Source: Bacillota bacterium | GTDB taxonomy: Bacteria > Bacillota > Clostridia > Lachnospirales > Lachnospiraceae | Reading direction: 5' to 3' | Assembly (NCBI GenBank): GCA_023441965.1 | Contig: JAEZNB010000070.1 | Location: 1-31,347, forward strand | DNA length: 31,347 nucleotides | Shown here: positions 1 through 8,133 of the stretch, one piece after another | Position numbering within the stretch: the stretch's first letter is position 1 | Layout of the letters: every line of letters begins with the position of its first letter | The notes under the pieces: generated by a model | What the model saw: the letters and a program-made list of their open reading frames with translations, nothing else | Told to the model about the DNA's origin: nothing | The model's database searches: none | Translations under genes and position numbers: made by a program

Positions 1-30
1 ACACTTATGTGTTCCCTTTCATCATTATTA

Positions 31-1146
31 TTAGTTGGTAATAACCTGCTCGGTTTCCTTATCGAATACATGCATCTTGGACATATCAAATGCAATCTTT
101 AAGGTATCATCCGGTCTAGCGGTAGTACGAGGATTAACACGTGCCGTGATCTCTAAGTTCTCATCCACTGTGAAGTATAAGAATACTTCCGCACCTAATA
201 ACTCGTATACTCTAACGGTTGCTTCAATCACGCTATCTGGAGAATTGCTGATGAACATTTCCTCATCATGAATATCTTCCGGACGAATACCAATAACAAC
301 TGTCTTATCAACATAACCACCATCAACCAGCTTCTTTGCTTTGCCTTCAGGAAGCTTTAAGGTGTTATTTCCAAAAGTAACAACTACATCAGAACCCTTC
401 TTAGCAACAACTGCATCAATGAAGTTCATCTGAGGTGATCCCATGAAACCTGCTACGAATAAGTTCTTCGGCTTATCGTATAAGTTCTGAGGAGTATCTA
501 CCTGCTGTACTAAACCATCCTTCATAACAACGATTCTAGTACCAAGAGTCATAGCCTCTGTCTGATCGTGTGTTACGTAGATAATAGTAGTCTGTAGTCT
601 CTGATGTAATTTAGAAATCTCAATACGCATCTGTACTCTCAACTTAGCGTCAAGGTTTGATAACGGCTCATCCATAAGGAATACCTTAGGATTACGAACG
701 ATTGCACGACCCATAGCAACACGCTGTCTCTGACCACCGGACAGAGCCTTCGGCTTACGATCTAATAAATTCTCAATACCAAGAATTGCAGCTGCTTCAT
801 GAACTACCTTATCAATCTGATCCTTCGGTACCTTTCTTAACTTAAGGCCGAATGCCATGTTATCATATACAGACATATGAGGGTACAGAGCGTAGTTCTG
901 GAATACCATTGCGATATCTCTATCCTTAGGTTCAACATCATTAACCAACTTATCGCCAATCCATAATTCACCCTGAGTGATCTCCTCAAGGCCGGCAATC
1001 ATACGAAGGGTCGTAGATTTACCGCAACCGGACGGTCCAACGAAGATAATGAATTCTCTATCTGCTATTTCAAGGTTAAAATCCTTTACTGCCACAACTC
1101 CGTTAGGATATTGTTTGGTAATGTTCTTCAAAGATAAACTTGCCAT
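31..1146 (-). CDS. Sugar ABC transporter ATP-binding protein, MsmK/UgpC/MalK family
   Basis: This 371-residue protein is the cytoplasmic ATPase of a carbohydrate-importing ABC transporter. Walker A (GPSGCGKS) is at residues 37-44, the LSGGQ signature at 135-139, Walker B (VFLMDEP) at 155-161 and the switch histidine at 193. The C-terminal 130 residues correspond to the MalK-type regulatory OB/TOBE domain, and the total length is normal for the MalK/MsmK group. The ATG is preceded by an AGGAGG site. No permease or binding-protein gene is adjacent in the window. This fits Firmicutes in which a single MsmK-like ATPase serves several sugar importers, but the exact substrate cannot be read from the sequence. 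The 190-nt spacer upstream holds no promoter I would defend. Confidence 0.93.
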   Translation of the reverse strand: MASLSLKNITKQYPNGVVAVKDFNLEIADREFIIFVGPSGCGKSTTLRMIAGLEEITQGELWIGDKLVNDVEPKDRDIAMVFQNYALYPHMSVYDNMAFGLKLRKVPKDQIDKVVHEAAAILGIENLLDRKPKALSGGQRQRVAMGRAIVRNPKVFLMDEPLSNLDAKLRVQMRIEISKLHQRLQTTIIYVTHDQTEAMTLGTRIVVMKDGLVQQVDTPQNLYDKPKNLFVAGFMGSPQMNFIDAVVAKKGSDVVVTFGNNTLKLPEGKAKKLVDGGYVDKTVVIGIRPEDIHDEEMFISNSPDSVIEATVRVYELLGAEVFLYFTVDENLEITARVNPRTTARPDDTLKIAFDMSKMHVFDKETEQVITN

Positions 1147-1335
1147 TTGCTATCCTCCTAAATTTTCTTAAAACATATATTTCTTGTACTATTTCTATAA
1201 CTGTAATGATACACCATTTAACCAGCATAAACCATATCCCATTTTAACAAAATAGGTTTTACCCTTTTGTATAATTTGTATATTAAGAGTAAAAATAAGT
1301 ACTTTTACCGATAATCCCATTAAATTTTGATTTAT

Positions 1336-2220
1336 TTACTGTCTATATTCAATAAAACCCTCTCCCATGACCTCTCTGACATCACTGATGATGATGAAGC
1401 TGGAAGGGTCTATCTTCTTGGATATCTCAATAATTTTGACAATTTCCTTCTTAGATACAACACAGAACAGCATCTTTCTATCCTTGTTGGAGTACATTCC
1501 TGTGGCATTCAGGCTGGTCACTCCTCGGTCGAGGGAAGTCAGGACAGCTTCTGCAATCTCCGTATAATGATCGGAGATAATATAGGCCATTTTCGCAAAC
1601 TTCAGACCCTCCAGAATACCGTCGGAAACCTTGGCATTGATAAAGATGGCGATGATGGCATAGAGGGCATTTCCCAGTCCGAATACGATTGCACCGAAAA
1701 TGATGATGATACCGTCAATAATAATCAGAATCTGTGGAATTGAAATATGCTTCTTATAGCCATGGATCAGAATAGCCAAAAGGTCTGTCCCACCTGTGGA
1801 CGCCTGTGCCGAAAAGACCAAACCCATACCGACTCCGCTGATGGCTCCTCCGCAGATGGCAGCCAGTAAAGCATCATCAAATTTGACGGTATTCATCGGA
1901 AACACCATCATGGCCAGGATATAGACCGAGGTCCCCAGGAGCGCCGTTAATAGGAAGCGTGGGCCCTTGAACTTAATGGCAGCCAGATATAAGGGAACAT
2001 TACAGGCTACGGTGAAGAGCCAGATCGGTAATCCTCCGTCCAGGATACCCTCCGTAAGCTTCTTGACGACGATGCCGAGTCCGGAGATTCCTCCGGTAAC
2101 CAATCCCATTGGTTCAAATACCAGATTTACGGATAAAGCCATCAGAATGGCTCCGGTGATAATTGTCACGTATTTTCTTAGCAGTATGATATTTCTATTC
2201 CTTATATGCTGTCCGGCCAT
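1336..2220 (-). CDS. YitT family membrane protein (YitT plus DUF2179 domains)
   Basis: This is a 294-residue integral membrane protein of the YitT family. The N-terminal 200 residues contain about five to six hydrophobic helices, with the glycine-rich family stretches GLVTGGISGLG near residue 37 and STGGTDLLA near 142. The last 80 to 90 residues form the soluble DUF2179 domain, with the conserved segments SLDRGVTSL and DVREVMGEGF. The family is common in Firmicutes and its function is not established. The ATG follows AAGGAG at a 5-nt spacing. The gene is monocistronic or loosely linked to the upstream gene, which ends about 100 nt away. Confidence 0.9.
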   Translation of the reverse strand: MAGQHIRNRNIILLRKYVTIITGAILMALSVNLVFEPMGLVTGGISGLGIVVKKLTEGILDGGLPIWLFTVACNVPLYLAAIKFKGPRFLLTALLGTSVYILAMMVFPMNTVKFDDALLAAICGGAISGVGMGLVFSAQASTGGTDLLAILIHGYKKHISIPQILIIIDGIIIIFGAIVFGLGNALYAIIAIFINAKVSDGILEGLKFAKMAYIISDHYTEIAEAVLTSLDRGVTSLNATGMYSNKDRKMLFCVVSKKEIVKIIEISKKIDPSSFIIISDVREVMGEGFIEYRQ

Positions 2221-2321
2221 AGGGACTCCTTATTTTCATAAATCTTCGTATTCCTGTGTATAATTTTAATGTACTCATTTTACAATTCTTTATGCATACA
2301 CTTCCTCTGATCCGGTCCACC

Positions 2322-3170
2322 TTACCTGACTTGTCCGGTGATCCGGGCCAGTTGCTCTGCCACTTTGTCCCCATCCGGCACATAGCCACTGTTCTTTGGC
2401 TCACCTGCTAACAGCTCAAAGGTAATACGAGCGGGTGCCAGCTTCAGATAGCTGTCAAAATAATTCATTTTATCTTCCAGAGAAAGATTGGATTCTATTT
2501 CTTCATAAAGCTCTTCGATATACCTCTGCAGTTCCTCTTCCGTCCGGATATGCTGTATCACGGAGATAAAACCTTCAGAAAAGATCTCTCTGGGGTAGAT
2601 CGTCTGTCCCTTGCCTTCGCCTGCTTCCCCTACAGTCTCTGTAGGCTCCTCTGTCTGAAAAATCTTATCATAGGTAGGGGCAGGCATAACCGTATAGTAA
2701 CTCATCTTTATCTTCAACAGTTCCTCGACTAAGAGTACTCCATAGGCATAGGCCGATTCCTTTGGAAAATGCTCTGTAATGCCAGATAGCTTCAGAAGCT
2801 GCGGAACCGATGGGTTTACCAGAATCAACCTCCTGTACAGGGAGTCGGACATGGTGATGCCGGTCTCTGTGGGTATGGTAAGGTAATACTGCCTTCCCTG
2901 CTGACAGTTTAATACCTCAAGAAGCAGCCTTCTGAGCTCCCCCTGCTCATCCACACAAAAGATCAGGTTCCTGGAGATATCATCGACGGAAGCTCTGATG
3001 ATCGCCTCCTCTCCCTCCGTATGTCCTGCGGACACTGTCTTCTCCTCCTCCGGAATATAGAACAGACGAGAGACGAAATGATAGCTTATTAAAGTAACTC
3101 CAAGCAACAGAGTGACCCCTATAAATGATTTCAGCAGTCCCTTCAGAAACAGCTTTCCGGCTTTGTTCAT
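2322..3170 (-). CDS. Membrane-anchored extracellular protein resembling a degenerate LytR-CpsA-Psr (LCP) domain
   Basis: A 282-residue protein with a short basic N-terminus and one hydrophobic segment (about residues 7-28), consistent with a signal anchor and an extracytoplasmic body. The segment running from LIFCVDEQGELRRLLL through YYLTIPTETG to ESAYAYGVLLVEELL recalls the core strand-loop-helix order of LCP cell-wall glycopolymer ligases. However, the family's catalytic 'PRD' region reads PTE here, so enzymatic activity is doubtful. I chose the ATG at 3170 over an in-frame start 24 nt upstream because it follows AGGGGTG at a good distance. A promoter (TTGATA, 17 nt, TAAAAT) lies just upstream and diverges from the reductase gene. 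The LCP link is a pattern impression; otherwise the protein is uncharacterised. Confidence 0.75.
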   Translation of the reverse strand: MNKAGKLFLKGLLKSFIGVTLLLGVTLISYHFVSRLFYIPEEEKTVSAGHTEGEEAIIRASVDDISRNLIFCVDEQGELRRLLLEVLNCQQGRQYYLTIPTETGITMSDSLYRRLILVNPSVPQLLKLSGITEHFPKESAYAYGVLLVEELLKIKMSYYTVMPAPTYDKIFQTEEPTETVGEAGEGKGQTIYPREIFSEGFISVIQHIRTEEELQRYIEELYEEIESNLSLEDKMNYFDSYLKLAPARITFELLAGEPKNSGYVPDGDKVAEQLARITGQVR

Positions 3171-3197
3171 CTTATCACCCCTCGTCTCACCCAAGAT

Positions 3198-3226
3198 ATT
3201 TTATCATATCGACCATTGTTTATCAA
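3198..3226 (-). promoter_or_regulatory. Promoter of the LCP-like gene
   Basis: On the minus strand, TTGATA (3226-3221) and TAAAAT (3203-3198) are separated by exactly 17 nt. The likely transcription start is about 20 nt before the AGGGGTG ribosome binding site of the gene starting at 3170. Confidence 0.6.
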
Positions 3227-3252
3227 CTTCTCTTTCATAGGGCAGAGACTTA

Positions 3253-3261
3253 TGCTATAAT
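3253..3261 (+). promoter_or_regulatory. Extended -10 promoter of the SDR reductase gene
   Basis: TGC followed by TATAAT (3256-3261) forms an extended -10 element about 65 nt upstream of the reductase start. No convincing -35 is seen. It lies back to back with the divergent promoter at 3198-3226. Confidence 0.5.
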
Positions 3262-3327
3262 ACAGAAAGAAGCTGTCAGGGATAAAACCATAGCCGAAGC
3301 AAAGGATTCGGGTGAAAGGATGATACG

Positions 3328-4059
3328 ATGAACAGGAAAACCGTACTGGTTACCGGTTCCTCCAGGGGAATAGGTAAGGCTATCGCTGTAAAATTCGCAA
3401 GTAAGGGGTTCAATGTCGTCATCAATGGTGCAAAGCAGGAGGAACAGCTGCTGAAAACCAAGGATGAAATCGAAGCCTATCAGGTTCCCTGCCTTGCTTA
3501 CCTGGGAGATATGGGAAGCTATGAGGACGCTTCGGAATTGTTCCGTCAGATCAAGAAGCAGTTTGGTCATGTGGATATCCTGGTGAACAATGCCGGCATC
3601 TCCTATCTCGGTCTCTTCAGCGATATGAGCCCCGCAGACTGGAACAGGGTCATGACCACCAACCTCGGCTCTGTCTTCAATTGCTGCTCCCTGGCCATCC
3701 CGGACATGGTTCGGCAGAAATACGGCAAAATCGTCAACATCTCTTCCGTCTGGGGCAAGGTGGGTGCTTCCTGCGAGGCTGTCTATTCCGCATCCAAGGG
3801 TGGAATGAATGCCTTTACCAAGGCTCTGGCGAAGGAGCTGGCCCCCAGTAATATTCAGGTCAATGCTGTGGCCTGCGGTGCAATCGATACGGAGATGAAC
3901 CGTGACCTGTCGGATGACGAGCTACTACAGCTGATCCGGGAAATCCCCGCAGATCGTCTGGGTCGTGCAGATGAGGTAGCCAGACTGGTGTACCAGCTAA
4001 CCCATAAGAATGAATATCTGACCGGTCAGATTATTAACCTGGATGGGGGCTGGATGTGA
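3328..4059 (+). CDS. SDR-family reductase, FabG/YmfI-like (possible EF-P 5-aminopentanone reductase)
   Basis: This is a 243-residue classical short-chain dehydrogenase/reductase. The NAD(P)-binding TGSSRGIG is at residues 9-16, NNAG at 87-90, and the catalytic Asn-Ser-Tyr-Lys set is at about N112, S140, Y153 and K157. It ends in the usual GQIINLDGGW. The region from ISSVWG to YSASKGGMNAFTKALAKELAPSNI resembles YmfI, which reduces the 5-aminopentanone modification on elongation factor P in Bacillus, more than true fatty-acid FabG. The lack of fatty-acid biosynthesis neighbours agrees with this. The start follows AAAGGATG by 6 to 7 nt. Its last 34 nt overlap the 3' end of the convergent homoserine dehydrogenase gene. 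SDR membership is certain; the YmfI assignment is an inference. Confidence 0.88.
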   Translation: MNRKTVLVTGSSRGIGKAIAVKFASKGFNVVINGAKQEEQLLKTKDEIEAYQVPCLAYLGDMGSYEDASELFRQIKKQFGHVDILVNNAGISYLGLFSDMSPADWNRVMTTNLGSVFNCCSLAIPDMVRQKYGKIVNISSVWGKVGASCEAVYSASKGGMNAFTKALAKELAPSNIQVNAVACGAIDTEMNRDLSDDELLQLIREIPADRLGRADEVARLVYQLTHKNEYLTGQIINLDGGWM

Positions 4060-5117
4060 TCTTCTGTACGCATTGCTCCTTCCCCTTGATGATATAGGGC
4101 CGGGATTACTTTAGCTTTGGGAGCGGACAGCTTATTCTCCATTATAAGCAGACTGACGATATCATCGTACATCGCAGATGCCGTCGGTTCTGCCCCCGCA
4201 CCCTGTCCATAGAAGGCCCGGATACCGCTAAGCTCTGTTTCAACTATGATCATATTATAGTTTTCTCCTACCCCTGCCAATAAGGAATCCTTTTTCTCCA
4301 GGCTGGGCCCGATATAATAGGATAGCCCCTCTCTGTTCCTGGTTATTTTGCCAATGGCCTTAATCACCGAGTGGTTCTGTTCTGCTTCCAAAATCGCCTC
4401 CTTTGTCACGGATGCCAGGGGTATTGCAGTCAGGTCCTTGGGATCGAACCATACTCCCATACCGAAGCCTGTCAGAATGATCAGCTTGTATAGGGTATCA
4501 TAGCCATCCACATCATCCGTCGGGTCCTCTTCCGTCAGCCCGAGCTCCCGGGCTTGTCGCAGAGCCTCCTCATAGGATAGCCCTTCTCTCATTTTAGAAA
4601 GAATATAGTTGGAGCTTGCATTAAGGATGCCGTATATGGATAGTAGTTCTTCCCCTCTGGACATGGTCCGCAGAATGCTGCTGATCGGAATACAACCCCC
4701 GACGCAGGCATCATAACGGAAACCGCATTGATGTCTATCCGCCATTCGGAGGATCTCCCTGCCATAGGTGGCAAGGCATTTCTTACTGGACATGACCACG
4801 GACTTTCCGACCTGAAGAGACTTCAGTATAATGTCTCTGGTCATCTCTGCACCATTTCCGCCCATACAATCCACTACTATATCAATGCGATCATCAAGGA
4901 AGATTTCTTCCGCTTCCGTAGTAAGCTCTATATCCTTCAGCAGTACTCTCCTGCTCTTATTCTTATCCCTCACCAGCACCTTGCTGACCTCGACTCTGAC
5001 CCCATACCTTTCGCGGAGCCCGTCCTCATTGCGGCCCAGCATAAGAAGCAGCTGTGTTCCTACTGTGCCCAGCCCCAGCAAAGCGATTCTGACCCTTCTG
5101 ATTCTCTTCTCTTCCAT
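4026..5117 (-). CDS. hom: Homoserine dehydrogenase (short form, no ACT domain)
   Basis: This 363-residue enzyme would reduce aspartate semialdehyde to homoserine on the route to threonine and methionine. The nucleotide-binding GLGTVG is near residues 15-20. The substrate region includes SSKKCLATYG and the conserved EEDPTDDVDGYDTLYKL, which carries the catalytic aspartate and lysine. There is no C-terminal ACT domain, so feedback inhibition by threonine through that domain is not expected. I chose the ATG at 5117, preceded by GAGGTGAG, over a GTG at 5126 that overlaps the binding site. The gene diverges from a LysR regulator, and its promoter overlaps the regulator's, suggesting joint control. 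The 3' end overlaps the convergent reductase gene. Confidence 0.92.
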   Translation of the reverse strand: MEEKRIRRVRIALLGLGTVGTQLLLMLGRNEDGLRERYGVRVEVSKVLVRDKNKSRRVLLKDIELTTEAEEIFLDDRIDIVVDCMGGNGAEMTRDIILKSLQVGKSVVMSSKKCLATYGREILRMADRHQCGFRYDACVGGCIPISSILRTMSRGEELLSIYGILNASSNYILSKMREGLSYEEALRQARELGLTEEDPTDDVDGYDTLYKLIILTGFGMGVWFDPKDLTAIPLASVTKEAILEAEQNHSVIKAIGKITRNREGLSYYIGPSLEKKDSLLAGVGENYNMIIVETELSGIRAFYGQGAGAEPTASAMYDDIVSLLIMENKLSAPKAKVIPALYHQGEGAMRTEDHIQPPSRLII

Positions 5118-5172
5118 CTTACTCACCTCATCAATTTCTCTTGATATTTTCCTGGGAAAAGATTAACATAGG

Positions 5173-5202
5173 ATTATATATTAGTAAAATTCATAGTTTC
5201 AA
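5173..5202 (-). promoter_or_regulatory. Promoter of hom
   Basis: On the minus strand, TTGAAA (5202-5197) and TATAAT (5178-5173) are 18 nt apart. The -35 box abuts the -10 box of the divergent lysR promoter (TATAAT, 5203-5208), so one bound regulator could affect both directions. Confidence 0.6.
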
Positions 5203-5208
5203 TATAAT
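5203..5208 (+). promoter_or_regulatory. -10 element of the lysR-type gene
   Basis: TATAAT lies 31 nt upstream of the LysR start codon. Only a poor -35 (TTAGTA at 16 nt) can be proposed. The box lies immediately beside the -35 of the divergent hom promoter. Confidence 0.45.
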
Positions 5209-5238
5209 ACTTCAAAATTATTGATAAGTGAGGGGTCT

Positions 5239-6129
5239 ATGGAAATACGCAATGTGAAATCCTTTCAAAAGATCTGCGAACTGGGGTCGTTCTCCATGGC
5301 AGCGGATGAGCTGGGGTATTCCCAGTCCACGGTGACCATGCAGATTAAGCAATTGGAACATGAGCTTAAGGTGAGGCTCTTTGACAGAATTGGCAGGACT
5401 GTAAGGCTCACCGACGACGGAAGACTATTTCTGACCTACGCAAATGCAATGATAACTGCTGCCGAGAATGCGAAGGAAGCCTTAAAGCACCAGCAGGCTC
5501 CAAAGGGCGAATTGCGGCTCGGTATTCTGGAATCCCTTTGTACGTCTTATCTTCCTGATATTCTGAAGGAATGTCATTTCCTGTATCCGGAGGTCAGTAC
5601 GGTAATCCGGACCGGAACCTTTTACGAGCTGAGCCTGCTGCTGAACACAAATGCCATCGATCTGCTCTGGACCTTCGACTCTGAGATACTCACAGAGGAA
5701 TGGCAAAAGGTTTACAGCTATTATGATGATATCTGTATCATCAGCTCCATGGACCATCCCCTGTCTCATCAGGCCGGTCTGACCCTCTCTGATCTGGCAG
5801 CCGAAACCTTTCTTCTGACTGAAGCCAATTGCAGCTACAGAGCCCTGTTTGAGAAGCAGCTCTATGGCTATACAGCCCATCCCGATATCTTCCTTGAGAT
5901 CGGAAATACGGATATCATCAAGAAGTTTGTCAGTGCCGGACTGGGTATATCTGTCCTTCCCCGTTTTACTGTTACACAGGAGCTGGAGGAGGGACGGCTG
6001 ATCCAGCTTACTATTTCGGACTTTGAACAAAAGATGCAGGGACAGATCTTCTACCACAAGAGCAAATGGGTTACTCCGGCTATGAAGGAATTTATCCGCC
6101 TGGCCAAAAAATACGTGACATTTTCATAA
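5239..6129 (+). CDS. LysR-family transcriptional regulator
   Basis: This is a 296-residue LysR-type regulator. The N-terminal winged helix-turn-helix covers about residues 1-60, with the typical segments FSMAADELGYSQSTVTMQIKQLE and LFDRIGRTVRLTDDGRLFL. The remainder is the two-lobed effector-binding domain, including the late GISVLPRF stretch common in the family. The ATG at 5239 follows AGTGAGGGG closely and is preferred over a TTG 18 nt upstream. Divergence from hom with overlapping promoters suggests autoregulation and control of hom or amino-acid metabolism. The effector cannot be predicted. Confidence 0.92.
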   Translation: MEIRNVKSFQKICELGSFSMAADELGYSQSTVTMQIKQLEHELKVRLFDRIGRTVRLTDDGRLFLTYANAMITAAENAKEALKHQQAPKGELRLGILESLCTSYLPDILKECHFLYPEVSTVIRTGTFYELSLLLNTNAIDLLWTFDSEILTEEWQKVYSYYDDICIISSMDHPLSHQAGLTLSDLAAETFLLTEANCSYRALFEKQLYGYTAHPDIFLEIGNTDIIKKFVSAGLGISVLPRFTVTQELEEGRLIQLTISDFEQKMQGQIFYHKSKWVTPAMKEFIRLAKKYVTFS

Positions 6130-6165
6130 AGAGGGCGGTTTTCTTGTAGAATTCATAGGAAATCC

Positions 6166-6194
6166 TTGTTTTTTTCACAATTAGAGTGTAACAT
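6166..6194 (+). promoter_or_regulatory. Possible promoter of the lipoprotein gene
   Basis: TTGTTT (6166-6171) and TAACAT (6189-6194) are spaced by 17 nt, about 64 nt before the lipoprotein start. Both hexamers are only fair matches. Confidence 0.35.
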
Positions 6195-6257
6195 TAATTC
6201 TTGAAGCCGGTCTTTCAGCCGGTTCATCGAAGATGAATGAATGAAGGGGAGTACATA

Positions 6258-7130
6258 ATGAAAAACCTGATGAAAGCATTTATATTGGCAGCAGCCTTCT
6301 TACTGCTCACTGGCTGTAGTAAGAACAAGGAGCTCACATCCATTAATATAGGGAATCTGTCCTGTCATTACGACTCACAGATATGGGGATTAACAAAAAC
6401 AGACGACGGTGCTCCGCTGGAGCTCCATGATGCTATCGGCAATCGGCTAACCTTCTCAGTATCCCAGGAGACCACCTATCAGCATCCGCTTGATATGATC
6501 AAATTTCTGGAGCAGATGATTTCCACGACGAATGGCTTTTATGTTTTCCAGCAACCGACAAGGATAGAAGTAAACGGTACCAGCTGGTATGAGTATGGCT
6601 ATGGCTTTATTGATGACTCCGAAGTTTATAAGGTTTATCAGCGTTATTACGGCAAAAACTATAATGCCGCTTCCATCTCCTTCACTTCTACCTCCAAGAA
6701 CTACGAGGCCGGGATAGAGGAAGCCTTAAAAATCATGTCAGATGTGAAAATGACCGATGTAATCAATGAGAATAATGAGAAAGAAGCCCGTGAATATCTT
6801 GTCGGTACATGGGAGGTCAAAAACAGCGGCTATCTGGTATTAAAGGATGACAGCACCTATGAGTGGTATAAGGACCGCTCCATGGACAAGAGCAATATGC
6901 ATCACGGTACCTATGGCTGTGATGTAGAGAATGTAAAGATGGAGCTGAAAAGAGGAGACGGTGTTTATCTGGTGCTCTTCCCCGAGGAAATCATCATAGA
7001 AGGTACAGCAGAAGTATCCTCCACCCCTAAGATGGACTACATCATATCCTTTCATAAGGAAGAGGGTTCTGAGGGCTACCAAATGGTCAACATGTCTTCC
7101 TATCGGCTTTATACCGTGATTAAGCAGTAG
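6258..7130 (+). CDS. Uncharacterised lipoprotein with a C-terminal lipocalin-like domain
   Basis: A 290-residue secreted lipoprotein. The signal peptide has a basic start (MKNLMK), a hydrophobic core and a lipobox LLTGC, with the lipidated cysteine near residue 20. Two regions follow. The first (about 30-180) alternates strands and helices and contains SWYEYGYGF, reminiscent of small PsbP-like substrate-free folds. The second (about 185-290) begins LVGTWEVKNSGYLVL and looks like a lipocalin-type beta barrel. The ATG at 6258 follows AAGGGGAG and is preferred over an upstream in-frame ATG at 6237. I do not recognise the function; domain suggestions are impressions from sequence pattern only. 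Confidence 0.8.
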   Translation: MKNLMKAFILAAAFLLLTGCSKNKELTSINIGNLSCHYDSQIWGLTKTDDGAPLELHDAIGNRLTFSVSQETTYQHPLDMIKFLEQMISTTNGFYVFQQPTRIEVNGTSWYEYGYGFIDDSEVYKVYQRYYGKNYNAASISFTSTSKNYEAGIEEALKIMSDVKMTDVINENNEKEAREYLVGTWEVKNSGYLVLKDDSTYEWYKDRSMDKSNMHHGTYGCDVENVKMELKRGDGVYLVLFPEEIIIEGTAEVSSTPKMDYIISFHKEEGSEGYQMVNMSSYRLYTVIKQ

Positions 7131-7192
7131 TACCAGCTTCCGAACCTAGCGAGAGTAAGCATAGTAATTTTCTGATTGCGTCAGACCTAATA

Positions 7193-7279
7193 GGGGCTTG
7201 TTTCACCAGTGTCAGAAGGAATATACCCGGTACCATATGCGTCCTTGTATTTCCTTCCGACCCTTGTGAAGCAAGCCCC
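7193..7279. terminator. Long imperfect hairpin between convergent genes
   Basis: Arms at 7193-7226 and 7247-7279 pair over about 33 positions, with a few mismatches and a 20-nt loop. The outer arm starts GGGGCTTG and returns as CAAGCCCC. It lies between the ends of the convergent lipoprotein and NUDIX genes, so a bidirectional termination role is likely. It lacks a clear T-run and could instead be a small repeat element. Confidence 0.5.
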
Positions 7280-7296
7280 ATCTTTCATGCAATCTT

Positions 7297-7752
7297 TTAA
7301 TATAGCTTGGCGATCCACCCATCCCCTGCTTTTCGCTCATAGATAAATTCATTGTAGTGCTCCGAATCAAAGACCTTCAGCAGCTCCATAAAATCCTTCA
7401 CCAGCGTACAGTCCTTTAAGGAATCCCGATCAATCCACCTCATCTCTCCCTCTTCCGAAGAAGTCAAAGTCCCCTCAAACTGATTCGTCTTGAAAAGGAG
7501 AACGATATATCTCTCATCCTCCTCTGTTTGAAACTGCTTCACTCCGCACAGCCTTGGTTCTATGATGGTCAATCCGGTCTCCTCCTTCATCTCCCGGATC
7601 ACCGCCTGAACAAAGGCTTCCTCCTTCTCCACATGACCACCGGGAAAGGTCAGCCCCTGCCAGTCCTCCTTCTCCCGGCTCTGAAGCAGTATTTTGTTAT
7701 CGTCATATATCATGCAGAGTACGGTGATAATTGCTTTTTCCGTTCTATCCAT
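7297..7752 (-). CDS. NUDIX hydrolase (MutT-like)
   Basis: A 151-residue pyrophosphohydrolase. The Nudix box fits the consensus exactly at residues 39-61 (Gly39, Glu45, Arg53-Glu54, Glu57-Glu58, Gly60). These residues bind the divalent metal that drives cleavage of nucleoside diphosphate-linked substrates. The fold is otherwise minimal, and the C-terminus is slightly longer than the smallest family members. It resembles proteins annotated as 8-oxo-dGTP diphosphatase, but the substrate cannot be fixed from sequence. The ATG follows AAAGGAGC. It is convergent with the lipoprotein gene, and the long hairpin lies between the two stop codons. Confidence 0.92.
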   Translation of the reverse strand: MDRTEKAIITVLCMIYDDNKILLQSREKEDWQGLTFPGGHVEKEEAFVQAVIREMKEETGLTIIEPRLCGVKQFQTEEDERYIVLLFKTNQFEGTLTSSEEGEMRWIDRDSLKDCTLVKDFMELLKVFDSEHYNEFIYERKAGDGWIAKLY

Positions 7753-8133
7753 AGGTGCTCCTTTAGCTTAGGTTGTAATGGTGTGATTTGATCATGGGGT
7801 GCTAGGTTGGCTGCGGTGGGAGAGGTGGAATTTATTCAGGTCTTGGCAGCATCAGGGATCTCCTTTTCGCTCTAGGTATCTTATAACATATTACCACAGT
7901 ATCAGGGATGAGTATAGAGGAGTTGTGGAACTTACGGATATACTTACTAAGTGAAACGTAAAAAAGCTCTAAAGAACTAAACTCTCCAGAGCTTTATGTA
8001 TGCTTTTAATTCACAAGTAGCAGTTTATTTCTATTCTAATTTAACTGCTTATCCATCATTTTATTGCATGTGAATTCTACAGATATAACCACATATTCTA
8101 TGTTATAATATTCCATCCTAACGTAATATATAT
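7753..8133. other. Gene-free spacer before the accessory island
   Basis: This 381-nt stretch holds no convincing reading frame. Its main content is a diverged copy (7959-8032) of the rpsI terminator region. The first part is the upstream region of the NUDIX gene, where I see no strong promoter. Confidence 0.6.
7959..8032. repeat. Diverged direct copy of the rpsI terminator region
   Basis: About 72 nt align with 11307-11378 at roughly 78% identity by eye. AAAAAGCTCT and ACTCTCCAGAGC are identical, followed by near-identical matches through GTATGCTTT-AATTC-CAAGTA. The middle of the left stem has decayed, leaving AGCTCT and AGAGCT as the clearest pairing. It may terminate the DUF4276 transcript or be a footprint of island insertion. 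Confidence 0.6.

Noticed and set aside
1327..1743. 138-codon frame antisense to the yitT gene
   Set aside because: It is the complement of conserved YitT coding sequence and has no start signal of its own.
5482..6057. 191-codon frame antisense to the LysR gene
   Set aside because: The LysR frame on the other strand has full family motifs. The antisense frame lacks a binding site and is a codon-bias shadow.
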